NCBI GenBank assembly: GCA_003136915.1
Contig: PLEB01000054.1
Span: forward strand, 2,752 to 16,231
Source of the DNA: Chitinophagaceae bacterium
GTDB lineage: Bacteria; Bacteroidota; Bacteroidia; Chitinophagales; Chitinophagaceae
Direction of reading: 5' to 3'
Length of the DNA: 13,480 nucleotides
Both the position numbers and the translations under genes were made by a program. The notes beneath the pieces were generated by a model that worked only from the letters and a program-made list of their open reading frames with translations, made no database searches and had not been told where the DNA came from. Below, one piece after another: positions 6,331 to 13,480 of this stretch. Each line of letters opens with the position of its first letter. Position 1 is the stretch's first letter.

Positions 6331-7401
6331 ATGAAAAAAGCTCTGATTATAAAACACAATATTTTAATGGCCTTAATGATCGTATCGGCCACAGCGGGGA
6401 TTCAGTTTCATGCCTCAGCTCAGAATGACAAAACAATTCTTGGTGCAGGCAGCACTTTTATTTATCCCCTGTTTTCCAAATTATTTTCCGAATACAATCA
6501 GAAAACAGGTGTTGAGGTTAACTATCAATCCATCGGTTCAGGCGGAGGAATTTTGCAGCTCACCAATAAAACTGTGGATTTTGGCGCATCGGACGGGCCG
6601 TTGAATGGAGAGCAGGCCACCAAAATGGGCGTACCCGCATTGCATATACCGATGGCTTCCGGCGCTGTGGTTATTACTTATAATTTGCCGGGTGGAGGCA
6701 GCAACATCAATCTTACACCCGATATCATTGCAGATATTTACCTGGGAAAGATTAAACAATGGAACGATCCGCGGATCGTTGGGATCAACAAGGGAGTTAA
6801 TATGCCCGCTTTTCCCATTCTGGTAGTGCATCGCGCGGAAGCCAGTGGAACTACTAACATTTTTACAAATTATTTGTCAAAAGTGAGTCCCGAATGGATG
6901 TCAAAAGTGGGAACCGCGTCAGCAGTGAACTGGCCGGTCGGGCTGGGAGGCAAAGGAAATGAAAGTGTAGCCGGACTGGTTAAACAAACGCCGGGCGCGG
7001 TAGGATATGTTGAACTGATCTATGCCCTGCAAAACAAAATGGATTACGCTAAAGTGAAAAATAAGAAAGGCAAATTCATTCTTCCATCCCTTGCATCCGT
7101 TACAGCCGCGGGAAATATTACATTGCCTGCCGACTCAAAGATATTTTTAACGGATACGGATGCAGCCGATGGTTATCCCATCTGTGGTTTTACATGGGCA
7201 TTGATTTATCAGGAACAAAATTATGGTGGCCGCTCCCTTGACCGGGCAACCAAATTGTTGAATTTGCTTTGGTGGAATATCCATGAAGGGCAGCAGTTTA
7301 CTACTCCACTTAATTACGCACCTTTGTCGAAACAGGCATTGCAGGTGGCAGAAAGGATCTTAAAATCCGCTACATATAGTGGTAAACCCATTTTAAAATA
7401 G
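6331..7401 (+). CDS. pstS: Periplasmic phosphate-binding protein PstS
   Basis: This 356-residue protein captures inorganic phosphate in the periplasm and delivers it to PstC/PstA. A signal peptide covers about residues 1-30 (positively charged start, hydrophobic 11-24, ASA before Q31); no lipobox is present, so it is soluble. Ligand residues of the PstS family are all visible: GAGSTF (38-43), IGSGGG (68-73), DFGASD (83-88) and RAEASGTT (168-175), where E170 replaces the Asp found in E. coli. The PGAVGYVE segment (221-228) is also typical. The length is normal for the family. It follows the porin gene after a 19-bp A-rich gap, and its TAG stop overlaps the GTG start of pstC by one base (TAGTG), pointing to translational coupling. 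Confidence 0.96.
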   Translation: MKKALIIKHNILMALMIVSATAGIQFHASAQNDKTILGAGSTFIYPLFSKLFSEYNQKTGVEVNYQSIGSGGGILQLTNKTVDFGASDGPLNGEQATKMGVPALHIPMASGAVVITYNLPGGGSNINLTPDIIADIYLGKIKQWNDPRIVGINKGVNMPAFPILVVHRAEASGTTNIFTNYLSKVSPEWMSKVGTASAVNWPVGLGGKGNESVAGLVKQTPGAVGYVELIYALQNKMDYAKVKNKKGKFILPSLASVTAAGNITLPADSKIFLTDTDAADGYPICGFTWALIYQEQNYGGRSLDRATKLLNLLWWNIHEGQQFTTPLNYAPLSKQALQVAERILKSATYSGKPILK

Positions 7402-8315
7402 TGACCAGTATAGCAGGTACAAAGAGGGAAAAAAATTCAAGCGGGCAGATCAGGGCAGAGGCACTCTTTAAGCGCACACTGGTACTGATCGGCTGCGCTA
7501 TGGTCGTCCTGGTGCTTGGCATTTTACTTACTCTTGTTATTGAATCCATTCCTTCCCTTAAATCATTAGGCTTAAAATATCTGTGGGGAAAGACCTGGGA
7601 TCCTGTAAACAATGTTTACGGCGCATTTCCTTTCCTGTTAGGGACGCTGCTGACTTCCTTTCTTGCTTTGATTATTTCTATTCCTTTTTCATTTGCTATT
7701 GCAATTTATCTTGGCGAATACCAACCCAAAGGATGGCTTTCCAATTTTCTGAAGAACACCGTTGAATTGATCGCAGCTGTTCCCTCCGTGATTTATGGAT
7801 TCTGGGGATTGATTGTATTGGTGCCGATGGTAAGAACCCTTGAAATCAAACTGGGTGTTCTGCCTTACGGGATAGGCATATTTACTTCTGCACTGATTCT
7901 TACGATCATGATCATTCCTTATTCGGCCTCGCTGGGCAGGGAGATGATCAGGCTGGTGCCATCTCAATTAAAGGAAGCAGCATATTCTTTGGGGGCTACC
8001 AGATATGAAGTGATCCGTAGCGTGGTGCTGCCTTTTACGAAATCAGGGTTGTTTGCCGGCATACTGTTATCGCTGGGAAGGGCGTTGGGTGAAACCATGG
8101 CAGTAACGATGGTAATCGGCAACACCAGCCTGATCCCCACAAGCATTTTTGCCCCTGGGAATACCATGGCCAGCGTGATCGCCAATGAATTTACGGAAGC
8201 TGACCATACCGTTTATCTATCAGCCCTGATCGAACTCGGTCTGGTTTTGTTTTTGGTTACCGTGGTAATTAACATGGTCGGGAAACGCATTATAAAAAGA
8301 TTCACCAACGAATAA
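7401..8315 (+). CDS. pstC: Phosphate ABC transporter permease PstC
   Basis: This 304-residue inner-membrane permease has six predicted membrane segments (about 26-48, 78-104, 121-143, 155-176, 213-240, 272-294). The EAA loop that contacts the ATPase is at about 192-212 (EAAYSLGATRYEVIRSVVLP), followed by GRALGETMAVTMVIGN (226-241), a PstC signature. PstC pairs with PstA to form the channel. It starts with GTG, sharing one base with the pstS stop. No ATG occurs before the first membrane segment, so the GTG is well supported. The stop is three bases before the pstA start. Confidence 0.95.
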   Translation: MTSIAGTKREKNSSGQIRAEALFKRTLVLIGCAMVVLVLGILLTLVIESIPSLKSLGLKYLWGKTWDPVNNVYGAFPFLLGTLLTSFLALIISIPFSFAIAIYLGEYQPKGWLSNFLKNTVELIAAVPSVIYGFWGLIVLVPMVRTLEIKLGVLPYGIGIFTSALILTIMIIPYSASLGREMIRLVPSQLKEAAYSLGATRYEVIRSVVLPFTKSGLFAGILLSLGRALGETMAVTMVIGNTSLIPTSIFAPGNTMASVIANEFTEADHTVYLSALIELGLVLFLVTVVINMVGKRIIKRFTNE

Positions 8316-8318
8316 ACT

Positions 8319-9164
8319 ATGCAGGTCAGGGTAAAATACCGGGTGGTTAAAAGTAAACTTGCGCAGGCTTTGATTGTATTTCTCGCGTTTGTTATTACAC
8401 TGCCGCTGATAGCCATTATTCTCTATATTTTTAAGGAAGGCATAACTAAAATAAACTGGACGTTCCTTACGCATATACCTAAACCGGTTGGAGAATCGGG
8501 TGGCGGTATTGTAAATGCTTTGATCGGCAGCATACTGATCGTATTTTCTGCTTCTGTTATGGCGGTGCCTGTCGGCATTCTTTGCGGAATATACCTGAGT
8601 GAAAATAAAACCGGCCGCTTATCTTATTGGAGCAGGCTGTGTGTAGACGTATTGCAGGGAGTTCCTTCTATCGTTATCGGTATTGTCGTTTACTTCTGGA
8701 TCGTAAAGCCGATCGGCAGTTTTTCTGCAATTTCCGGAAGTGTGGCTCTGGCTATTATGATGCTTCCCATTCTCATCCGTTCTACGGAAGAAACCCTGAA
8801 GTTGATACCTTTTTCTCTGAAAGAAGCCGGACTGGCTTTGGGTCTTCCTTATCACAGAGTAATTCTGAAGGTGATCGTGCCCTGCGGAATGAGTGGGATT
8901 CTTTCCGGAATATTACTTTCCGTTGCGAGAATTGCTGGTGAAACTGCGCCATTATTGTTTACTGCTTTTGGAAATCCTTACCTTAATACAAATATGACTA
9001 AACCCATGCAGAGTCTTCCGCTCCTGATTTTTAACTATGCCACCAGTCCTTATGATGATTGGCATGACCTGGCCTGGGGTGCGGCGCTAATATTATTATT
9101 TACTGTATTGTTACTCAATATTATCACGAAGCTGACAACAAGAAAATGGAACGTACAATTATAA
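8319..9164 (+). CDS. pstA: Phosphate ABC transporter permease PstA
   Basis: This 281-residue permease partner of PstC has six predicted membrane segments (about 16-37, 65-92, 111-129, 138-155, 190-216, 252-270). The EAA loop lies at about 169-188 ([20 protein letters not shown]), and the following [13 protein letters not shown] (207-219) distinguishes PstA from PstC. The VPSIVIGIV stretch (115-123) is also typical. Its length is normal. It starts 3 bp after pstC and its last 19 bases overlap the beginning of pstB, so the permease and ATPase genes are tightly coupled. Confidence 0.95.
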   Translation: MQVRVKYRVVKSKLAQALIVFLAFVITLPLIAIILYIFKEGITKINWTFLTHIPKPVGESGGGIVNALIGSILIVFSASVMAVPVGILCGIYLSENKTGRLSYWSRLCVDVLQGVPSIVIGIVVYFWIVKPIGSFSAISGSVALAIMMLPILIRSTEETLKLIPFSLKEAGLALGLPYHRVILKVIVPCGMSGILSGILLSVARIAGETAPLLFTAFGNPYLNTNMTKPMQSLPLLIFNYATSPYDDWHDLAWGAALILLFTVLLLNIITKLTTRKWNVQL

Positions 9165-9904
9165 AAAGCAGGAATTTCAATGCTTATTTTGGCGCCAATC
9201 ACGTTGTCAAGGAGGTGAGCATGGATATACCCAAGAATAATGTGGTTGCAGTAATGGGGCCTTCCGGTTGTGGCAAAACAACTTTCCTGAGATGCATTAA
9301 CAGAATGCATGAACTGATCCCCGGTGCGCACGCCGAAGGTGAAATGTTGCTGAATAGTGAGAACGTTTATCAAATGCATCCCATTTATGTGAGGCTGAAA
9401 ATAGGCATGGTATTTCAACGCCCTAATCCTTTCCCCAACCTGAGCATTTATGATAATGTGATCGCAGGATATAAATTGAACGGTATGAAACTTCCCAGAG
9501 AGGAGAGAGAACTTAAAGTGGAACAGTCGCTCACCAAAGCTGCATTGTGGAATGAGGTAAAAGATTCGCTGCATAAAAAGGGAACCTTCCTTTCAGGTGG
9601 TCAACAGCAGAGATTGTGTATTGCGCGGGCAATAGCCATGGAACCTGAAGTCTTGTTGCTGGATGAACCCACTTCGGCCCTGGACCCTATTTCCACGTCC
9701 AGTATTGAAGAGCTTTTGCATGAGCTGAAAAAAAATTATACCCTGGTTATCGTAACCCACAATATGCAGCAGGCGGCCCGCGTAAGTGATAAAACAGCTT
9801 TTTTTTATCTCGGAGAACTGGTGGAGTATGATGAAACAAAAAAAATGTTTACCAATCCGCAGGATAAGCGAACTCAGAACTATATAACCGGTCGCTTTAG
9901 TTAG
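9146..9904 (+). CDS. pstB: Phosphate ABC transporter ATP-binding protein PstB
   Basis: This 252-residue ATPase drives phosphate import through PstC/PstA. All motifs are present in order: Walker A GPSGCGKT (38-45), Q-loop Q91 within [12 protein letters not shown] signature LSGGQQQR (149-156), Walker B VLLLDE (169-174), D-loop SALD (177-180) and H-loop histidine H205 in VTHNM. The RPNPFP sequence after the Q-loop and the early NAYFG (12-16) are characteristic of PstB among ABC ATPases. The ATG at 9146 lies inside pstA (19-bp overlap); the next Met (residue 26) would remove the first strand, so the overlapping start is preferred. phoU follows after 37 bp. Confidence 0.97.
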   Translation: MERTIIKSRNFNAYFGANHVVKEVSMDIPKNNVVAVMGPSGCGKTTFLRCINRMHELIPGAHAEGEMLLNSENVYQMHPIYVRLKIGMVFQRPNPFPNLSIYDNVIAGYKLNGMKLPREERELKVEQSLTKAALWNEVKDSLHKKGTFLSGGQQQRLCIARAIAMEPEVLLLDEPTSALDPISTSSIEELLHELKKNYTLVIVTHNMQQAARVSDKTAFFYLGELVEYDETKKMFTNPQDKRTQNYITGRFS

Positions 9905-9941
9905 TAGCACCTTAAGGAACAAATATTTTAATTTTTATTTT

Positions 9942-10604
9942 ATGTCACAGTTAGAAATAGAGCTGAAACATTTAAAAATCGAGGTGATCAATATGTGGAA
10001 CCTGGTGCATTCCCAGTTGGTAAAATCCAATATAGCCATGGTGAATTTTGACAAGGACCTTGCCCGGGAAGTGGTATCGAGGGAAAAACGGGTGAATGGT
10101 TCTGAATTGAAAATTGACAGGGATTGCGAAAATATTTTGGCACTCCTAACGCCAGTTGCGGTTGACCTCAGGTTTACACTCGCCGTTCTAAAAATAAATT
10201 CCAACCTGGAAAGGATCGGGGATATTGCAGATGGCGTGGCAAGCCATATATTAAGCGCGGAGAAGCCTTTTAACAAGGAATTGCTCAAAGCGACGGAAAC
10301 GATTCATATGTATGATGAAGCCATCAATATACTCGAGGATACGCTTTCTGCCTTTGAAAAAGAAGATACCGCCCTGGCCAGGACCGTTTTTCAGAAGGAC
10401 GAATACCTGGACAGGATCAATATGAACACTACGGAGACCACCGTAAAATACCTGGAAACTCATCCTGAGGATATTTACCAGGCCCTGTATAATTTGTCCA
10501 TCATCAGGAAATTGGAAAGGGTCGGTGATCAGGCCAAGAATATTGCCGAGGAAACCATTTTTTATGTGGAGGCTAAGGTCCTTAAGCATAAAGCGGAGGA
10601 ATAA
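9942..10604 (+). CDS. phoU: Phosphate signalling protein PhoU
   Basis: This 220-residue all-helical protein has two PhoU repeats, each with the metal-cluster motif: NLERIGDIADGV (88-99) and KLERVGDQAKNIAEE (190-204). PhoU is known to link the Pst transporter with the PhoR-type histidine kinase and to silence the phosphate-starvation response when phosphate is plentiful. Being last in the porin-pstSCAB-phoU operon fits that role; the kinase and response regulator genes are not in the window. A 37-bp A/T-rich gap separates it from pstB, with no terminator or Pho-like repeat visible in the gap. The ATG at 9942 is preceded by a T/A-rich stretch and matches the usual PhoU N-terminus. Confidence 0.95.
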   Translation: MSQLEIELKHLKIEVINMWNLVHSQLVKSNIAMVNFDKDLAREVVSREKRVNGSELKIDRDCENILALLTPVAVDLRFTLAVLKINSNLERIGDIADGVASHILSAEKPFNKELLKATETIHMYDEAINILEDTLSAFEKEDTALARTVFQKDEYLDRINMNTTETTVKYLETHPEDIYQALYNLSIIRKLERVGDQAKNIAEETIFYVEAKVLKHKAEE

Positions 10605-10625
10605 TCCGGGATCAATACACAATAT

Positions 10626-10643
10626 GCACACGTAAAACGGTGC
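10626..10643. terminator. Hairpin between phoU and the convergent methyltransferase gene
   Basis: GCAC (10626-10629), a bulged A, CGT (10631-10633), an AAA loop, ACG (10637-10639) and GTGC (10640-10643) form a 7-bp stem in the 40-bp gap between two convergent stop codons. No T tract follows on either strand, so it is at best a weak terminator or an RNA 3'-end stabiliser. Confidence 0.3.
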
Positions 10644-10644
10644 C

Positions 10645-11739
10645 TCAAACGAATGGCCTCGCGAATTGTAATCCGGAAAGTCTGGCTCCATCCATTCCTT
10701 TCTGTTGAATCAGCACTTTCAGTTTGGTTCCAAGATCCATTAAGAAGGTATATATTAATTTCTCCATTTCCCTGTGATCAGCCAACGGAATTTCTGTTTC
10801 CTTTTTCTTTAAATCTGCGGCCAGACCCAGCGCCTGCAGAAAATGGGCCTGGTTGGTAAAGCCTGAACATTGTAATCCATAAATTGATCCCCAATGGGCA
10901 ATGGCTGAAAAGTTCACATGCGCCGTAATGTCCTGCTCTCCGATATGCTGAAAAGGGTTTTCATTTATTGTGTGACGATAATAACACATGAGTGTTCCGC
11001 CGCTCCGCTGCTCACTATACATCTGTGAGGAGGGATAGCCATAATCAATGGTCAGAAGAAATCCTTTTTTTAGTGAGGCGGCTACATCATGTATCCAGTC
11101 AATGGCTTGCAGATTAAGTTCAGTGCGGAATCCCTTGGGTAAAATAACGTTCAGCTGGCTAAGATAATTTTTTAATTCGGCCGATGCGGGTCTTAATAAT
11201 TCAATGAATCCGTTCTGGTAATCTACAAACACTTCCATCAGCTGTTCGTCCATCAGCACCTGGTGAACCGCGAAATTATCTATCAGCTCATTTGAAAGAA
11301 CGCAACCGGTTAAATCCGGAATGTCCTCGATTCGGTGATACCAGCTTACTTTTTCGGGAAGGATTTTTTTTTCCTCTTCGCGCATCGCTTCGCTCTTTTC
11401 TATGATGCAATACCGCAGGCCGTGGTAGAGAGGATCATTTTTTTTGAGAGAAATCAGTATATCCCGGCAAAGCGTGGCCGGCCCGGCCCCGTATTCCACA
11501 ATAGTGAAGGGCTCTTTATCCATCAGCTTCCACATCTCTTCGATCTGCTTTGCCATCAGCTGTCCGAATAATACTGAAAAATGAGGGCTGGTATAATAAT
11601 CGCCTTTTTCCCCGATCCTGATTTTCCGGCTGGTATAATAACCGGATCCCGGATGGTATAGGCACATCTCCATGAAATCATGAAAAGACAGCGGGCCGTC
11701 CTTGCTTATCTTTTCAATGATGCTTTCGGTAAGCGACAT
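10645..11739 (-). CDS. SAM-dependent methyltransferase, MidA/NDUFAF7 family (DUF185)
   Basis: This 364-residue protein shows the conserved blocks of the MidA family (COG1565): CLYHPGSGYYTS (26-37), GDYYTSPHFS (46-55), a SAM loop VEYGAGPATL (81-90), SNELIDNFAVHQV (149-161), DYGYP (232-236) and QDITAHVNFS (269-278). In mitochondria NDUFAF7 methylates an arginine of a complex I subunit, and MidA is needed for complex I function in Dictyostelium. The bacterial substrate is not established, although an arginine methyltransferase role is likely. The gene follows the YHS-domain lipoprotein gene with a 9-bp gap and is probably cotranscribed with it. It is convergent with phoU. The start at 11739 gives the full first helix and a normal family length. 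Confidence 0.9.
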   Translation of the reverse strand: MSLTESIIEKISKDGPLSFHDFMEMCLYHPGSGYYTSRKIRIGEKGDYYTSPHFSVLFGQLMAKQIEEMWKLMDKEPFTIVEYGAGPATLCRDILISLKKNDPLYHGLRYCIIEKSEAMREEEKKILPEKVSWYHRIEDIPDLTGCVLSNELIDNFAVHQVLMDEQLMEVFVDYQNGFIELLRPASAELKNYLSQLNVILPKGFRTELNLQAIDWIHDVAASLKKGFLLTIDYGYPSSQMYSEQRSGGTLMCYYRHTINENPFQHIGEQDITAHVNFSAIAHWGSIYGLQCSGFTNQAHFLQALGLAADLKKKETEIPLADHREMEKLIYTFLMDLGTKLKVLIQQKGMDGARLSGLQFARPFV

Positions 11740-11748
11740 CGGGTAAGA

Positions 11749-12054
11749 TTATTTTTTCATCACGGCCGCTTTTGCTAATTCCTCAGGATTTTTTCTGAAT
11801 TCATCCCTGCACTCATCGGAGCAAAATCCATAAATCTTGCCTTTATAGTGGAGTGTGTCTTCGATCATAGCTGTCAGAGGCATTCCGCAGGAAGGATCTC
11901 GGGTATTATCCACCATATCGCGCGTAAATCTGGGCCTGCCCTTACTACTGTCTCCATAAGCCGGGGAATGATAAGCCGCATCCGGTTTTGGGTGCTGGTT
12001 ACAGGAAAAAATAAGAACCATTAAAGAGGCCAATACAATGGACGGCTTAAGCAT
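11749..12054 (-). CDS. YHS-domain lipoprotein, likely metal-binding
   Basis: This 101-residue protein has a lipoprotein signal (LIFSC, lipid-modified Cys18) followed by a flexible, Pro/Ser-containing linker (19-48). Its single YHS domain has DPSCGM (53-58) and YGFCSDECRDEF (75-86). The three cysteines C56, C78 and C82 are placed as in metal-binding YHS/TRASH-type domains, which are often found in copper and other heavy-metal proteins; the metal is unknown here. It is expected to sit on a periplasm-facing membrane surface. It is the first gene of a probable operon with the MidA-type methyltransferase (9-bp gap). An exact Bacteroidota -7 element lies about 31 bases upstream of the start. Confidence 0.85.
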   Translation of the reverse strand: MLKPSIVLASLMVLIFSCNQHPKPDAAYHSPAYGDSSKGRPRFTRDMVDNTRDPSCGMPLTAMIEDTLHYKGKIYGFCSDECRDEFRKNPEELAKAAVMKK

Positions 12055-12084
12055 GGAATGATTTATTAATACATTTTATTGCCT

Positions 12085-12092
12085 CAAAATTA
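12085..12092 (-). promoter_or_regulatory. Candidate -7 element for the YHS lipoprotein operon
   Basis: The minus strand reads TAATTTTG, an exact TAnnTTTG match, 30 bases before the ATG at 12054. That gives a leader of about 24 bases. No TTG is present at the -33 position, so the promoter is incomplete or needs an activator. Confidence 0.4.
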
Positions 12093-12115
12093 CTTCAATA
12101 TTTTCCGGATTCCGC

Positions 12116-12133
12116 TCACCTTTGTCCAGGTGA
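12116..12133. repeat. Inverted repeat in the divergent intergenic region
   Basis: TCACCT (12116-12121) and AGGTGA (12128-12133) form a perfect 6-bp inverted repeat with a 6-base centre. It may be an operator between the two divergent genes; no T tract follows, so a terminator is unlikely. Confidence 0.25.
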
Positions 12134-12183
12134 TCCTTCAAAGAGCTATTTCCTGATATATTTGAAATCAACTGTACGCCGCT

Positions 12184-12233
12184 TAAACCCCGTTCAGCCT
12201 CGATCCCGGGTTTATGGTGTTCGTTAAATCCGG
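12184..12233 (+). repeat. Competing stem-loop arms (possible leader structure)
   Basis: GGGTTTA at 12208-12214 can pair with the upstream TAAACCC (12184-12190, perfect 7 bp) or, as part of CCGGGTTTA (12206-12214), with the downstream TAAATCCGG (12225-12233, one G-T pair). The two structures exclude each other. It could form part of a long leader if transcription starts near the TATATTTG at 12157. No T tract follows, so attenuation is only a possibility. Confidence 0.25.
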
Positions 12234-12434
12234 TTCAAAAATTCCGGAAGACCGTGTTGGATATGAATATTTATTTATCTTCGGACCTCTTTTCTACGCT
12301 TATTTACTATTGATATTTGATTAAACAGGAAATTTTGTTCCTCTGTTGAGAGAGAATTCAGGACGCTTCCGATTTTTTCCCGGTAGTGAAGAGTAAAAAG
12401 CATATTCACCCTTGTTTATAAATCAACTATTACG

Positions 12435-13480
12435 ATGAAGCAGTTTTTATTGTTTTTATTCTTTGGGGCAGTTTTCACCGCGTGCAATACAAAAAAAGAT
12501 TATGATAAGGTTTTTAAGGACCCGAATCTTTATTGCGATGCAGTTCATGAGTTGAATACAGTGGTTATGGGAAATAATTTCGGCCCGATCGTGGCCTCCA
12601 GGAATTACCTCTACGCTTCCATTGCAGGCTATGAAGTGATTGCCGGAGGTTACCCCGACAAATACAATTCGCTTGCTGGTCAGTTACATGGCCTGGGATC
12701 AGTTCCAAAGCCGGAGTCCGCGAAGAATATAGACTATGAGTTGGCAGCCCTGCTGGCATTCTGCAAATTGGGAGAATCGGTTACTTTTCCGGAAGGGAGC
12801 ATGAAAGAATATGTGGACAGCCTGATGAACCTCGCGAAGGACCATGGAATGCCAGGGGATGTTATAAATAATTCTGTAGCTTATGCGGATACGGTTTCAG
12901 CCGTCATCATGGATTGGAGCAAACACGATAATTATGCGCAAACACGCGGTGCGCCGGAATATTCAGTAATGGATTCGCCGGGCCGCTGGGTGCCTACGCC
13001 ACCTGCTTATGCTCCGGCCATGGAGCCGCACTGGAGTTCTATACGCAACCTGGTCATTGACAGTGTGACCGAGTTTAGTCCGCCGCCTCCCTATAAGTTT
13101 GATATAACCAATAAAAAAAGTCCTTATTACCTCGAGGTAAAAAAAATTCAAAATGTAGTTGACAGCCTCACGCCTGAGGAGACGCATATTGCAGATTTCT
13201 GGGACGATAATCCGTTTAAGCTGAATGTATCAGGACACCTCATGTTTGGTACCAAGAAGTTTTCACCGGGGGGACATTGGATGGGCATTGCCGGGATTGC
13301 CGCGATAAAATCAGGCTCCGATTTTTCAACAGCCGTTTGCGGATTTGCCAAAACAGCAATTGCCGAATTTGATGCATTTATTCAATGCTGGAATTTTAAA
13401 TATGTTTATAATACCCTGAGACCTGAAACGGCCATTAACAAGTATATTGATCCGAACTGGAAACCGCATTTGCAAACACC
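12435..13480 (+). CDS. Vanadium haloperoxidase/PAP2-family lipoprotein (partial, 3' end missing)
   Basis: The frame is open from the ATG at 12435 to the right edge (348 residues visible). A lipoprotein signal ends in VFTAC with Cys17. The sequence then matches the N-terminal helical part of Bacteroidota vanadium-dependent haloperoxidase-like lipoproteins: an early GPIVASRNYLYASIAGYE segment, GRWVPTPPAYAPAMEPHW, the FWDDNP stretch, GGHWMGIAGIAA, and YNTLRPETAINKYIDPNWKP close to the edge. The catalytic SGHS-type and R-x3-H motifs should follow outside the window, so activity cannot be judged. Members may oxidise halides or act as acid phosphatases, because the two share the PAP2 active site. 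Phosphatase action would fit the phosphate genes nearby, but no regulatory site links them. The start gives a complete lipoprotein signal. Confidence 0.8.
   Translation, partial: MKQFLLFLFFGAVFTACNTKKDYDKVFKDPNLYCDAVHELNTVVMGNNFGPIVASRNYLYASIAGYEVIAGGYPDKYNSLAGQLHGLGSVPKPESAKNIDYELAALLAFCKLGESVTFPEGSMKEYVDSLMNLAKDHGMPGDVINNSVAYADTVSAVIMDWSKHDNYAQTRGAPEYSVMDSPGRWVPTPPAYAPAMEPHWSSIRNLVIDSVTEFSPPPPYKFDITNKKSPYYLEVKKIQNVVDSLTPEETHIADFWDDNPFKLNVSGHLMFGTKKFSPGGHWMGIAGIAAIKSGSDFSTAVCGFAKTAIAEFDAFIQCWNFKYVYNTLRPETAINKYIDPNWKPHLQT

Larger units (their letters stand above)
12055..12434. other. Gene-free intergenic region of 380 bp
   Basis: No open reading frame with coding character was found here. 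The region contains the -7 element at 12085-12092 (minus strand), a hairpin at 12116-12133, an exact TAnnTTTG (TATATTTG, 12157-12164, plus strand) without a -33 TTG, and two competing stems at 12184-12233. The 120 bases just before the lipoprotein gene at 12435 show nothing convincing. It separates two divergent genes and probably holds both promoters. Confidence 0.6.

Noticed and set aside
9050..9574. Long open frame (174 codons) on the minus strand across the pstA/pstB junction
   Set aside because: It lies antisense to two well-supported genes with complete motifs, and its translation has no recognisable domain or start context.
10251..10691. Open frame of 146 codons antisense to phoU
   Set aside because: It is a shadow of the phoU reading frame and covers the convergent gap without any signal of its own.
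12225..12250. GGTTCAAAAATTCCGG as a tRNA T-arm
   Set aside because: No matching acceptor stem, D-arm or anticodon arm is found around it.
12312..12319. GATATTTG as a -7 promoter element for the lipoprotein gene
   Set aside because: The first base is wrong, no TTG lies at the -33 position, and it would be about 115 bases before the start codon.
12301..12340. Possible 11-bp repeats (TTATTT, TTGATA, TTAAAC) before the lipoprotein gene at 12435
   Set aside because: The hexamers match the Pho-like consensus poorly, and no -7 element follows at the proper distance.

Overview
The window looks like chromosomal DNA from a Bacteroidota bacterium, most likely of the Chitinophagaceae type. Evidence for this: start codons are preceded by A/T-rich sequence without Shine-Dalgarno motifs; an exact TTTTG-N17-TATATTTG promoter of the Bacteroidota housekeeping type lies at 4813-4842; and the gene families (PepSY-like secreted proteins, Bacteroidota-style ECF sigma factor, pst operon led by its own porin, vanadium haloperoxidase/PAP2 lipoprotein) fit that phylum. 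No tRNA, rRNA, CRISPR, insertion sequence or phage gene was seen. The taxonomic placement is an inference from style and families only.

Left part (1-3974). A partial ECF sigma factor gene runs off the left edge on the minus strand. A small secreted PepSY-like protein follows on the plus strand and ends in a clear intrinsic terminator. A two-gene minus-strand operon encodes a DGPF/YCII-like protein followed by an ECF42-type sigma factor with a C-terminal TPR-like extension. Next come a stand-alone tRNA-modifying methyltransferase (MnmD, minus) and, divergently, a 115-residue protein of unknown function.

Centre (3971-10604). An unrecognised ~271-residue protein on the minus strand has a textbook promoter. 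Divergent from it is the core of the window, a phosphate uptake operon: outer-membrane porin, PstS, PstC, PstA, PstB and PhoU. Phosphate would cross the outer membrane through the porin, bind PstS in the periplasm, be transported by PstC/PstA powered by PstB, and be reported to a two-component system (not in this window) through PhoU. Upstream of the porin are four to five hexamers resembling TTAACA, repeated every 11 bp, which look like a Pho box. A second array with a closely similar 18-bp core (15 of 18 identical) lies upstream of the unknown gene at 3627, suggesting that this gene also belongs to the phosphate-starvation regulon.

Right part (10605-13480). Convergent to phoU lies a minus-strand pair: a small YHS-domain lipoprotein followed by a MidA/NDUFAF7-family methyltransferase. 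After a 380-bp gene-free region with several hairpins comes the start of a lipoprotein of the vanadium haloperoxidase/PAP2 family, cut by the right edge.
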